From assembly GCF_003217775.1 (NCBI RefSeq), contig NZ_QJVJ01000008.1, forward strand, positions 62,001 to 126,000: a stretch of 64,000 bases of DNA. The letters are read 5' to 3'. Source of the DNA: Paenibacillus flagellatus (lineage in GTDB: Bacteria > Bacillota > Bacilli > Paenibacillales > NBRC-103111). Positions 55,306 through 64,000 of this stretch are shown here, piece by piece. The notes beneath the pieces were generated by a model, which saw nothing but the letters and a program-made list of their open reading frames with translations, had not been told where the DNA came from and did no database searches. Numbering within the stretch: the stretch's first letter is position 1; the number at the start of each line of letters is the position of its first letter. The translations under genes and the position numbers were made by a program.

Positions 55306-56952
55306 TCAATCGATAAATTCCAGCTTTGTCAGTACGCGCTTCAGCATCGCTACCGTTTGGGCGCGCGTAGCCGAGCCGTACGTTTCCAGCGTCGAATCGG
55401 TCATGCCGACCATGAAGCCGGCCGACACCGCTTTGGCGACATCCTTTTGTCCCCATACGATGCGGTCCGCATCCGCCCATTTGGCGAGTAGCTGCGACTG
55501 GGACGAATCGTCCATGGCGATTCTTCCGCCTGCATAGGTGTACGCTCGAACGACGATCGCCGCCAATTCTTCGCGGGTAATCGAGTCGTTCGGACGGAAC
55601 GTGCCGTCTTCATAGCCGTCGATCAGTCCGGCTTTAGCCGCAGCGGCTACGATACCCGAATGCCAATCGCCGGTTTCCACGTCGTTGAAGTACGTGACAC
55701 CCTTGATTTCGACCAGCCCGAATGCGCGTACGGCAAGCGCAACGAATTCTGCGCGGGTCAAATTGCGGTCAGGCTGGAATTCGGAGCTCGTGGCGCCTTC
55801 TACGATCAACTTGCTCGCTAGTAGCTCGATGTCCGATTTGGCCCAATGCGAGGCGATATCGGCGAACGATTTGTCGAGCTCGATGACCGTGTACAAGCTG
55901 TTGCCCGTCCGCCAGAACTCCGCTTCCGTATCCGAAATCGAACCCGGTACGAAGCTTAAGCGTTTCATAGCCGGATCGTACAGTGCGATCGTCGCCGACC
56001 CGTTCGGCTTCGTTACCAGCGGAATTTTCCGCTTCACGTACTGCTCGAACACGTCGATGGCCGTTTTCTTGCCGTCTTTATCCGCCACCGCAAATTCCAG
56101 CTCGAACACGTGCGAAAGCGACTTCGCTCCGAGCGAAGCGATCGCGTCTTGAACCGGCTGCGCCTCGCTGTCCGAAATTTTCCTCATGCCCACGAGGAGC
56201 TGCATATCGGCTACTTCAGTATTCGCTTTGTCGGCCAGGTCCTCCAAATCGACCGCGCCAAGCGGCAGCTCATACGTGCCGTTATCCATGACGATATGGA
56301 GAAGCGCTCCGAATTTGGCGTTCGTCAGAGCCGAAGCCGGAATCGAGACCGAATCGCCTTTGACGCGGATCGTCACTTCCTTGTACTTCTCGAGAGCCGC
56401 TCTCAGCTTGCCGGCATCGACTTTGCCGTCGGTGGCTTCGATTTCATCGGAAACGTCGTCCGGATCGGTCGTGCCGCCCCCGTTGCCTCCGTTACCGCCG
56501 CCATTGCCGGGATTGCTACCCGTACCGGAGCCGCCGCCGCTTCCGCTATCGCCGCTTCCGCCGGAGTCCGAGCTGTCCGACTCACGGTAGATCAGTCCGG
56601 TTACATCGTCGGTCCCGTATCGGAAGTAGACCGCGCTATATACCGAGTCGATGACGACACCGCTCGGAAGCGAGTAGAACGAGGCTGCATCGCCGTAGGA
56701 GGAATACGTAACCGTCACATTGCGAATATGCTGCCCGCTCGCCCCATAGACGCCGAGCGTAACGGATGGCTGACCGTAGACGGCCTGTCCGACCGTTCCG
56801 TCGAAGCGGATCTGCCCGGACAAAGAGCCGCCGGAAGAAAAGCTCCCCTGGAAGGTCATGGCAGCCGAGGCCAGCGTCGGAACGAGCAAAGAGAAGAGTA
56901 GGATCGTAAGTAGAGCAACCGATGTTTGTTTTAGCTTGGATCGTTTCGACAA
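55306..56952 (-). CDS. secreted SLH-domain surface protein 1
   Basis: A 548-residue exported protein. The signal peptide (1-30, ending ASA) is followed by a beta-rich domain with GQAVYGQPSVTLGVYG and VYSAVYFRYG (about 30-125), a Gly/Ser-rich linker (about 126-165), and a central domain with EVTIRVKGDSVSIPASALT (about 175-365). Three SLH repeats (about 365-545; DIASHWAKSDIELL, GYEDGTFRPNDSITREE) anchor it to secondary cell-wall polymer. The start is TTG after AAAGGAGC. It is the last of three tandem paralogues, 250 bases after the second. Confidence 0.88.
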   Translation of the reverse strand: MSKRSKLKQTSVALLTILLFSLLVPTLASAAMTFQGSFSSGGSLSGQIRFDGTVGQAVYGQPSVTLGVYGASGQHIRNVTVTYSSYGDAASFYSLPSGVVIDSVYSAVYFRYGTDDVTGLIYRESDSSDSGGSGDSGSGGGSGTGSNPGNGGGNGGNGGGTTDPDDVSDEIEATDGKVDAGKLRAALEKYKEVTIRVKGDSVSIPASALTNAKFGALLHIVMDNGTYELPLGAVDLEDLADKANTEVADMQLLVGMRKISDSEAQPVQDAIASLGAKSLSHVFELEFAVADKDGKKTAIDVFEQYVKRKIPLVTKPNGSATIALYDPAMKRLSFVPGSISDTEAEFWRTGNSLYTVIELDKSFADIASHWAKSDIELLASKLIVEGATSSEFQPDRNLTRAEFVALAVRAFGLVEIKGVTYFNDVETGDWHSGIVAAAAKAGLIDGYEDGTFRPNDSITREELAAIVVRAYTYAGGRIAMDDSSQSQLLAKWADADRIVWGQKDVAKAVSAGFMVGMTDSTLETYGSATRAQTVAMLKRVLTKLEFID

Positions 56953-57153
56953 ATGCTTCTCGCTCCTTTCATAGAATAGGGTTTAACCATTATGTAGGGA
57001 CGGCGCGTCCTGTTGTCCAATTGTCACCTCCTCTCGCAGAACCGTCCAATACCCTTTACCCAAGTTATACCTATTCGAAACAGCCCCAATGAAACCCTTT
57101 CAAGAAAAATGATAAAAAAATGGAAATGCACATCATTTCCATCCTCACAACAA

Positions 57154-57187
57154 AACACCTTGCGCTCCGCTAAAGGGAACGCAAGGT
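57154..57187 (-). terminator. intrinsic terminator of SLH gene 2
   Basis: On the minus strand CCTTGCGTTCC pairs with GGAGCGCAAGG (one G-T pair), followed by TGTTTTGTTGT. The rest of the gap to SLH gene 1 shows only its ribosome site. Confidence 0.75.
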
Positions 57188-57202
57188 ATTCCGTTATGGG
57201 AA

Positions 57203-58816
57203 TCAGTCGATAAACCCGACTTCGGACAAATACCGTTTCAGCATCGCCGCCGTCTGAGCGCGCGTCGCTTGACCATACGTTTCGAGCGTCGTATCGGTCA
57301 TGCCGTTCATTAGACCCGCCGCTACCGCCTGAGCAACCTCCAGACGGCCCCAGACGATACGATCGGCGTCAGCCCAGCGGGACAGCACCTGAGCTTGCGT
57401 AGAAGCGTCTACGGTTACTTTGCCGCCTGCGAACCTGTAAGCCCTCACGACCATTGCGGCGAGCTCCTCGCGTGTAATGGGTGCGTTCGGACGGAACGTT
57501 CCGTCTTCGTAGCCGTCGACGATACCGGACTTAGCGGCTGCGTTAACGACACCGGCGAACCAGTCGTCCGCATCCACGTCATCGAAATACGTCGCACCCG
57601 TTACCGTGCTCAAGCCGAGCGAACGGACGAGAAGGGCGGCAAATTCGGCGCGTGTAACATTCCGGTCGGGCTCGAACGTCGTGTCCGTTACGCCGTCCAC
57701 GATCAGCTTCCCGGCCAGCAGCTCAATGTAGTCTTGACCCCAGTGGGACGCAATATCGTTGAACGACTTGCTCAACTCGATCACGGTATATACGCTATTG
57801 CCCGTCCGCCAGAACGTCGCTTCCGTGTCCGAGATGGTACCCGGTACGAAACGGAGCGATTTGGTGTCGGCGTCGTACCAAGCAACGGATGCCGATTGCG
57901 ACGGCTTCTCGCTGAGCGGGAGCTTTCGCTTCACGTACCGATCGAACGTGTCGATCGAAGCTTTCTTTCCGGTTTTGCCTTCCGCCGAGAGACGGAAATC
58001 GACCGCATCCGCAAGCATCTTGCCTCCGAGCGAGGAGACCGCATCCGCAACCGCCTTGGCGGCGTCGCCGGTCAGCTTTTGGATGTTCACGGTAAGCTTC
58101 AGGTCCGCCACTTCGGAATCAACCGTCTTGGCCAAAGCCTCCAGGTCGAACGCATCCAGCGGGAGGATATAGGCGCCGTGAGCGGTTACGATAGTCAGAA
58201 TCGAACCCGCTTTCGCCTTCAGAAGCGCGGAGGCCGGGATCGAAACCGTATCGCCCGTTACTTTAATCGTCACTTCGGTGAACTTTTCCAGCGCGTTTTT
58301 CAACTGGTCGGCGTTGACCGTACCGTTAGAGGCGTCAATCGTGCTGCCGTCGCCAGGGGAGACAATTCCACCGCCACCCCAGCCGCCGCAGTAAGTACAG
58401 CCGGTCGGCGGCGTCTGCGGCTGACGATAGACGACGTCCGTCACGCTGCTGACGTTGTTATCTTCGTATTTGAAGTACACGGCACTATAAACCGAATCGA
58501 GAACCGTGCCGCTAGGAATGGTATAGTATGAGACCCCGTTGGTGTAAGTATCGTACGTGACCGTCACGTTTCGGATAAAGCCGCCGTCCTTGGCGTATAC
58601 GGCCAATGTAACGTCGGCTTTGTTCAAGCCATAGACGGCCTGTCCGACCGTGTCGCCGGTATCGTCGAAATAAACTTGGCCGGTTACCGTTCCGTTGGAG
58701 TTGAACGTTCCTTTGAAATACACGCCGGCCGAAGCCAGCACCGGAACGAGCATGGACAAGAGCAACAGCGTGACCAACAAGCCGGACGTTTTTTTCATCG
58801 TCGTTCGGTTCAGCAA
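57203..58816 (-). CDS. secreted SLH-domain surface protein 2
   Basis: A 537-residue paralogue of SLH protein 1 with the same plan. It has a signal peptide, an N-terminal domain with GQAVYGLNKADVTLAVYA and VYSAVYFKYE, a short Cys-containing Gly linker (CTYCGGWGGGG), a central domain with EVTIKVTGDTVSIPASALL, and three SLH repeats ending in EVGFID. The TTG at 58816 has AAAGGAGC upstream, copying the start region of gene 1; the ATG six codons later is an alternative. It presumably sits in or under the S-layer. The CxxC pair is unusual for such proteins. Confidence 0.86.
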   Translation of the reverse strand: MLNRTTMKKTSGLLVTLLLLSMLVPVLASAGVYFKGTFNSNGTVTGQVYFDDTGDTVGQAVYGLNKADVTLAVYAKDGGFIRNVTVTYDTYTNGVSYYTIPSGTVLDSVYSAVYFKYEDNNVSSVTDVVYRQPQTPPTGCTYCGGWGGGGIVSPGDGSTIDASNGTVNADQLKNALEKFTEVTIKVTGDTVSIPASALLKAKAGSILTIVTAHGAYILPLDAFDLEALAKTVDSEVADLKLTVNIQKLTGDAAKAVADAVSSLGGKMLADAVDFRLSAEGKTGKKASIDTFDRYVKRKLPLSEKPSQSASVAWYDADTKSLRFVPGTISDTEATFWRTGNSVYTVIELSKSFNDIASHWGQDYIELLAGKLIVDGVTDTTFEPDRNVTRAEFAALLVRSLGLSTVTGATYFDDVDADDWFAGVVNAAAKSGIVDGYEDGTFRPNAPITREELAAMVVRAYRFAGGKVTVDASTQAQVLSRWADADRIVWGRLEVAQAVAAGLMNGMTDTTLETYGQATRAQTAAMLKRYLSEVGFID

Positions 58817-58995
58817 GCGTCTCCCGCTCCTTTCGTTCAAGTTCCTTTGCCAGGGTTTCGGAGATGTTTTCATGGATTTGTAACTGTCACCTCCTTCCGC
58901 GAGAACATCAACTTTTCATGACCCTACGCATACAGTTTCGAAGCAATTGGAAAATATAGAGGGGTACTGGGAAAAAATAAAGTTTACCGGCAACG

Positions 58996-59036
58996 TAAAA
59001 AAATCCCTCGCACTTCCTAGTGGAAGAGGAGGGATG
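58996..59036 (-). terminator. intrinsic terminator of SLH gene 3
   Basis: On the minus strand ATCCCTC and CTTCC pair with GGAAG and GAGGGAT, followed by TTTTTTT. No other signal is seen in the gaps on either side (58817-58995 and 59037-59146). Confidence 0.85.
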
Positions 59037-59146
59037 GTGAGTTAAATCGGACCGAATCGGATCCGATGGTTTCCCTATCTAAGCTTGCAAGACCGGACTT
59101 GCTTTATCCCGATCCTGCGCTTCATAACCCTTTATGACAATACCGC

Positions 59147-60397
59147 TCAGTCGATGAACTCCGCTTCCGTCAAGAAACGTTTCAGCATCGTCACGGCCTC
59201 CGCGCGAGTCGCAAGTTTGTCGGAATCGAGGGTAGAGCTCGTCGTTCCGTTCATAAGGCCGGTGAGCAGTGCCAAAGCGACCTCGCGTTTCCCCCAGCTA
59301 ACCTTATCGCCGTCCGTCCATTTGGCTAACGTCTGGTCGATGCTGGAGTCGGCGATCGCAAACCTGCCGTCGGCAAACTCGAAAGCGCGGACAATCATCG
59401 TGGCCAGCTCTTCGCGAGTGAGGAGAGTCCGCGGATGGAAGGTGCCGTCATCGTAGCCGCTCACAATCCCGGCCTTCGCGGCGGCACCTACCGCCCCGGC
59501 AAACCAATCGTTGCCGTTCACATCGCTGAACTTGGCGGCCGATGCATCCGGATTCAGACCGAGTGAGCGAACGGCCAAGGCAGCAAACTCGGCACGAGTG
59601 ATGCTCCGGTTTGCTTCAAAAGCGTCGTCCGAGACGCCGTCCACAATGAGCTTGTTGGCCAGCAGCTCGATGTCCGCTTTCGCCCAGTGCGAGGTAACGT
59701 CCGTGAACGATTTCCCAAACTCCACAACCGTATACACGCTATTGCCCGGGCGCCAGAACTCCGCTACGGAATCCGAAATCGAACCCGGTACGAACGAAAG
59801 CGACTTCGTATCCGAATGGTACAGAGCGACCGTAGCCGTCTTGGAAGGCTTCGCCGTCAACGGCAGCTTTCGCTTCACGTAATCATCGAAGGCGTCGATG
59901 GCAAGCTTCTTTCCATCTTTGCCTTCAACCGTCACGTTAAACTCGACCGCGCCGGACAGTGCCGTACCGCCTGCTGCAGCAATCGCATCCAGAACCGGCT
60001 TCACTTCGTCGCTATTTAACTTCGAAATCTCAACCGTGACCTTCAGGTCGCCAACCGTTGCGCCAAGCTCCTTAGCCCAAGCCGCAAAGTCCAAGGCTGA
60101 GAGCGGCAGCGAGTATGTACCCTTATCGCTTTTGACCGTTACTGTCGAATCTTCCTTCTTCGCCGCGTCTACAAGCCCGGATGCCGGGAACGTAACCGTT
60201 TCGCCGGTGAGATTCAATACGACCTCGGTCTTATTTTCGAATGCAATCTTCAGGGCGGAATCGCTCACTTGGCCATAAGTCACGTCGATGGAACCATCAA
60301 TAGTTGAAGCAAATACTACTGAAGGTACCATACACGAGATCATCGTTGCCATAATCATAACCTTAGGCAGTTTTTTCAATAGGGTTGGCTTCACCAT
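59147..60397 (-). CDS. secreted SLH-domain surface protein 3
   Basis: A 416-residue shorter paralogue. After a signal peptide (about 1-30, ending VVFA) it lacks the N-terminal domain and Gly-rich linker of the other two. It goes straight into the central domain (VTYGQVSDSALKIAFENKTE, then VVLNLTGETVTFPASGL) and three SLH repeats ending AEFID. The ATG at 60397 follows AAAGGGGGAG; 22 upstream codons are open but unsupported. First gene of the triplet, next to the polysaccharide locus. Confidence 0.86.
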   Translation of the reverse strand: MVKPTLLKKLPKVMIMATMISCMVPSVVFASTIDGSIDVTYGQVSDSALKIAFENKTEVVLNLTGETVTFPASGLVDAAKKEDSTVTVKSDKGTYSLPLSALDFAAWAKELGATVGDLKVTVEISKLNSDEVKPVLDAIAAAGGTALSGAVEFNVTVEGKDGKKLAIDAFDDYVKRKLPLTAKPSKTATVALYHSDTKSLSFVPGSISDSVAEFWRPGNSVYTVVEFGKSFTDVTSHWAKADIELLANKLIVDGVSDDAFEANRSITRAEFAALAVRSLGLNPDASAAKFSDVNGNDWFAGAVGAAAKAGIVSGYDDGTFHPRTLLTREELATMIVRAFEFADGRFAIADSSIDQTLAKWTDGDKVSWGKREVALALLTGLMNGTTSSTLDSDKLATRAEAVTMLKRFLTEAEFID

Positions 60398-60615
60398 GTG
60401 GCGGCTCCCCCTTTCCTTATAAATGGTATGTACTTCTGTTTTTGTGATATCCACTTTGTACAACTCACCTCCTACCCCAACTGTAAGCGTTTTGGATCTG
60501 AGTATAAATCCACTTGTCGTCCAGATAACATATTAGAAGTCTTATACCAGTGAGTAGTTATTGTGACTTTCCGAGATCTAAAATCAAGGTGTAAGGGATG
60601 AAAAACAGAATTATA

Positions 60616-63090
60616 TTAGAATTTGCTATCAAGGAGAGACTGTATTTCATTCTGTTCGTTTATATCATGGGACAATAACTTGCCTAAAAGCTCCTGGTCA
60701 TCTTTATTTTGTTTGCGTAGTGCCGCTAGGTACCAGCGAGTGATTTGGCGATTAAAAGGAATATCCAGCCTACTGGATAATCCAGCCTTTAAAAAATTGG
60801 CTGATGATTCGTAATTACCTCGAATAAATTCAATCTGCCCAAGGGAAAGTGCAATAACAGGCGTTAAGCCGAAGGCTTGGCCCTGGTTTTGCCCTTCCGG
60901 CAAGCTAGCCAGTTCATTTGCTTTGGATTGTACTTGGTTATAAACGTCAAATGCCTGATTCCAGTATTGTTCCTTCAATTTATCATCCGCTTGAAGGCGG
61001 GCCCGATCCCCGAGATCTAGCCTCATAGATATGCTTTTCTCATACAAGGAAATATCCCATGGAAAATCAACGATTTGACTGTCGACCAATTTTATTGCTT
61101 CCTGGATTTGATCTTTAAAAGTTAATAACTGAATTTTTTTTTCGAGAAGAATCCGATTATGCCTTTCTGTTAGCTCCAATTGTTTAATCGAACTTTGGGC
61201 CTCTTGAAAATACGATTCGTTTTTAGTTTGAGAGTAAGCCTGGAATAAAAGATCGATCTTGAAAAACTGATATTCAGGATTATTTGGCTGCAATTTCAGT
61301 GCCTGATTAAGAGGATTCATAATTTCATTAAAATTTTTGTTGTTATTCATATTACTAATGGCTGTATTAAACAGCTTGTAAGCATTAATATACTGGACCG
61401 TATGGTAAAACACAATCACTGAAATTATCAATACAATTGAAGGATATATTTTCGTTGTATAATTTGGCGGTTTTTTGACGAAATTTATTTGGCCCTTTTC
61501 GTAGCTTGCCACGCTTGCCATTGACCCAAGAGATAAAAATAACAACACTCCCAAATAGACAAAGCTCAGGTCAAAGTCAATCATGCTATGAATGAGAAGT
61601 GCAACGGAAATAATGTAAAAAATGAAATGAGAATCCTTGTTTGAATCGTCATTGCCCCAAAAATGTTTTATAAATAAATAGAAGATAAATCCAAGCAAGG
61701 CGATAAACATAATGAAGCCTATGGCCCCTGTTTCAACCAAGTTTTGCAAAAAGTAGTTGTGGGATTGTCGGCTAACGTAGGGACTGTTTTGATATTTTTC
61801 ATACAACGCTGCCCAAGCACCGCCCCCGGCTCCAAGAACAGGGTAATCCTTAAACAATTCAATTGCATCCTTATAATAAGCCCCACGTTCAAGGACGCTA
61901 TGCTGTTGAAAGTTAATGCTTTCAATTCGGCTTCGAACGTTCTCCGGCAATAATTTCGTTAGTATTGTATCATTGTATAGCAAATAGATGCTAGTTATAC
62001 CCAAAATAATCGCGGATGCTGGTATTAGCAGTTTGGCGAATCTTTTTTTGCTGAAAGAGGCAAGTTTACGTTCGAGCCAAGAACTAAAAAAATTGTGAAT
62101 TGAAAGTATAAGAAGCATATTTATAAAAGAAATAATCAATAATGTGCTCCAACCAGTATAAGCTAATTTAGCTTGGTATTCCTTACCAAGTTCTAACCCG
62201 ATATTTGACAGTTTACCTAATACCAAAACAGATGAGACAAACGAAATGATCAAATAAAGGACATACAGAATTTGGCGAGATGGTTTCAACAAAGGAAGAA
62301 CAACAACAACCACAATTGGTAATATCACTAACCCCCCGCGGGATAAGGTAAGAAAAAAAGAAATAATAATTGGGACTACCATAAAAGAATGAAAGACGAT
62401 GGTGATCCTTTTTTTAGATGATGTAACCAAAAATAAAGCCGATAGTAGAATGGCGATCAAAAAGGCGGCATAACTATTGGGATATTGAAAAACAGACGTT
62501 AATCGAGTTTCCAAAACTGCATTTTGATAAAAAGGGAGATCGCCCATTCCTAAAGTGAACCAACGGACCAACGAGAAAATAAAAGAGTTATTTCCGAGCC
62601 AATTAAATAATCCAAAAATTACAATAAAATATGAAGACGCCATAATACTATTTTGAAGCAAAATTGCTCCAGTATAACTTTTTGAAATATAAAGAGCAAT
62701 TAAAAAGAAAGTTATATAAACCAGTTGAATAAATAATTGGTTCGATGCATAATATTGCGAAACAGCAGTGAAATAAGAAAGTGAAAAAGTTAAAGGAATA
62801 AGCCAAATTAGGACGCTTATCAAATCAGCCGTAGAATTAACCTTCCAATGATAAAATAAATAAATGGATAATAATGCCAAAAGGGCCGCTGACCATATAA
62901 CTCCATAGTAAATGGGGGTTGCGAAACTAATAGAATATCCATTAAACAATCCTTTTTGGAAGGGCGCCCAGAACAAGAATATTGTAGTGAAACAAAACAT
63001 AAGCCAAAATAATAATGAATCTTTATCTTGCCCTTTCTTTTGTTGATTTTTCAAACTTTCAGCGTAACTTCGTTTAAGGCTATCGGGCAT
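60616..63090 (-). CDS. O-antigen ligase/polymerase (Wzy/WaaL) family protein with C-terminal TPR region
   Basis: An 824-residue membrane protein. About thirteen to fourteen helices fill residues 25-590. A large extracellular loop before the later helices contains YPVLGAGGGAWAALYEKYQ and SHNYFLQNLVETG, the Wzy_C (O-antigen ligase) signature. The C-terminal 230 residues form TPR-like helices with LNQALKLQPNNPEYQF. Such proteins polymerise or attach surface glycans. AAAGGAGA precedes the ATG at 63090. The gene is AT-rich, unlike everything before 60 kb, suggesting transfer. Confidence 0.85.
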   Translation of the reverse strand: MPDSLKRSYAESLKNQQKKGQDKDSLLFWLMFCFTTIFLFWAPFQKGLFNGYSISFATPIYYGVIWSAALLALLSIYLFYHWKVNSTADLISVLIWLIPLTFSLSYFTAVSQYYASNQLFIQLVYITFFLIALYISKSYTGAILLQNSIMASSYFIVIFGLFNWLGNNSFIFSLVRWFTLGMGDLPFYQNAVLETRLTSVFQYPNSYAAFLIAILLSALFLVTSSKKRITIVFHSFMVVPIIISFFLTLSRGGLVILPIVVVVVLPLLKPSRQILYVLYLIISFVSSVLVLGKLSNIGLELGKEYQAKLAYTGWSTLLIISFINMLLILSIHNFFSSWLERKLASFSKKRFAKLLIPASAIILGITSIYLLYNDTILTKLLPENVRSRIESINFQQHSVLERGAYYKDAIELFKDYPVLGAGGGAWAALYEKYQNSPYVSRQSHNYFLQNLVETGAIGFIMFIALLGFIFYLFIKHFWGNDDSNKDSHFIFYIISVALLIHSMIDFDLSFVYLGVLLFLSLGSMASVASYEKGQINFVKKPPNYTTKIYPSIVLIISVIVFYHTVQYINAYKLFNTAISNMNNNKNFNEIMNPLNQALKLQPNNPEYQFFKIDLLFQAYSQTKNESYFQEAQSSIKQLELTERHNRILLEKKIQLLTFKDQIQEAIKLVDSQIVDFPWDISLYEKSISMRLDLGDRARLQADDKLKEQYWNQAFDVYNQVQSKANELASLPEGQNQGQAFGLTPVIALSLGQIEFIRGNYESSANFLKAGLSSRLDIPFNRQITRWYLAALRKQNKDDQELLGKLLSHDINEQNEIQSLLDSKF

Positions 63091-63226
63091 GTTTATTCTC
63101 CTTTTACCTTGTAGAATACGACAAAATCTTACCATATTAAATATTGCATGCCAATTGGAAATCCAAGAAAGAAGGGTAAAGGGCTATTCATTAGCGATAC
63201 TGCCATATTTAACAGGAGTCTTATAA

Positions 63227-63256
63227 TTGTAGTAATATTATTGTATATTTGATAAT
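63227..63256 (+). promoter_or_regulatory. candidate promoter of the Wzz-type gene
   Basis: TTGTAG (63227-63232), 18 bases, GATAAT (63251-63256), in very AT-rich DNA between the two divergent polysaccharide genes. Base composition makes chance matches likely. Confidence 0.3.
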
Positions 63257-63302
63257 ATAAACTTTGTTTCGACAACATTATTAAGGAGAAGATATTATTG
63301 CT

Positions 63303-64000
63303 ATGAAAGACGAAATTAATCTAAGAGAGATTATTGAAACACTTTGGAAGGGCAAGGTCTTTATAATTTTAACGACAATAGTATGCATGTTTTTAGGTTC
63401 TATCTATAGTATTTTTTTATTATCCCCTATTTATGAGGTTAGTACATCCTTGATAGTGAAAGGGCAAAAAACTGATGAGCAAAATCAACTGAAATTAGAT
63501 ACTTTCATAAGACAAGTAATTAACAATTTAATGATCAATAAGTTTATTCAAAATTTGCCTTTGGATGAGAAACAATATTCTGCTAAATCGATACTTGACG
63601 GCATCATTCTTCAGAGTGACGATGAAGCAAAAATGATTCGAATAACAGTTCGTGGAAGCAATCCAGATTTTATTATGAAAACGGCAAATTTTGTTGCATT
63701 TGAAGCGGGATCATTAATTGAAGTAACGAATCGATTGGACGAGATCATCGGGTATAAAAAGCGTTTGGGTGAAATCGAAGATAATTTGAAAATCACTCAA
63801 AAAGAAGTTGAGGAAGTAAACCGTCAGTTACAGGCTACTCCCGAAAAATTGTTTACAAAAAAAGTGTTGGCTGATGAACCTTATATGCAATCGGTTGCAG
63901 GGGATTCTAAACAAGTTAGCAATCGTAATTTAGGGTCACTCCAACTAGAAAGTGAAGAAATCAATAAAGTCTTTACAACATTAAAAGAAAAATTAGCCGA
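63303..64000 (+). CDS. Wzz/YveK-type polysaccharide chain-length regulator (3' end outside window)
   Basis: The frame is open from ATG 63303 to the window edge, at least 232 residues. It starts MKDEINLREIIETLWKGK, then has a membrane helix (about 20-42) and an extracellular part with YEVSTSLIVKG, the Wzz/BY-kinase modulator pattern. A coiled coil begins near residue 160. These proteins set glycan chain length and often activate a tyrosine kinase encoded next. AAGGAG is about 14 bases before the ATG, longer than ideal. AT-rich like its divergent neighbour. Confidence 0.82.
   Translation, partial: MKDEINLREIIETLWKGKVFIILTTIVCMFLGSIYSIFLLSPIYEVSTSLIVKGQKTDEQNQLKLDTFIRQVINNLMINKFIQNLPLDEKQYSAKSILDGIILQSDDEAKMIRITVRGSNPDFIMKTANFVAFEAGSLIEVTNRLDEIIGYKKRLGEIEDNLKITQKEVEEVNRQLQATPEKLFTKKVLADEPYMQSVAGDSKQVSNRNLGSLQLESEEINKVFTTLKEKLA

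Noticed and set aside
57013-57213. Small plus-strand open frame between SLH genes
   Set aside because: It crosses a minus-strand terminator and has no ribosome site or conserved pattern.

Overview
The window is a GC-rich chromosomal segment of a spore-forming, Gram-positive Bacillota, most likely Paenibacillaceae (Paenibacillus/Cohnella type). Supporting signs are an H-type small acid-soluble spore protein, a CIRCE-controlled groESL operon, leucine T-boxes, a GlnR/TnrA-type box, SLH-domain surface proteins, a membrane-anchored AraC regulator and strong AGGAGG ribosome sites with frequent TTG/GTG starts. No rRNA, tRNA, CRISPR array or transposase was seen. Lineage is inferred from gene content only.

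Layout. 0-11.3 kb: ferritin 3' end, AraC regulator divergent from a Gfo/Idh oxidoreductase plus aldo/keto reductase, a LysM/M23 cell-wall hydrolase, an ECF sigma factor with a co-translated membrane partner, a methyltransferase, and a MoxR-DUF58-DUF4129 operon. 11.5-18 kb: a nitrogen assimilation block, with an ANTAR (NasT-like) antiterminator co-translated with a TrpD2-like protein, divergent from nirB-nirD-nirC-cobA. The nirB leader carries two A1/G4 hexaloop hairpins, the second overlapping a large intrinsic terminator, which is the architecture of an ANTAR target. 18-31.7 kb: MATE exporter, orphan sugar-type binding lipoprotein with its membrane AraC regulator, two-component system divergent from an ABC-2 exporter, CPBP protease, cardiolipin synthase and a HemAT-like oxygen sensor. 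31.7-37 kb: Uma2 remnant, a split NHEJ operon (Ku, ligase, polymerase), a 57-aa protein and SspH, then an AIM24/coiled-coil pair.

37.2-55.3 kb: a conserved Bacillus-like backbone, thiL-tsaE-tsaB-rimI-tsaD ... ABC-F (YdiF) ... moaC ... tatA-tatC ... groES-groEL. Inserted into it are leuA behind two tandem leucine T-boxes, a large phosphatase-like membrane protein, a folate cyclo-ligase and moaB/moeA-like genes. Between leuA and the membrane protein lies a dense cluster of DnaA boxes without dnaA/dnaN, between tsaD and the ydiF-like gene as I recall for a B. subtilis DnaA-box cluster.

55.3-64 kb: three paralogous secreted SLH proteins in tandem, then a clear switch to AT-rich DNA carrying a Wzy/WaaL-type polymerase-ligase with a TPR tail and, divergently, the start of a Wzz-type chain-length regulator. 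This looks like the edge of a surface-polysaccharide locus with transferred base composition.
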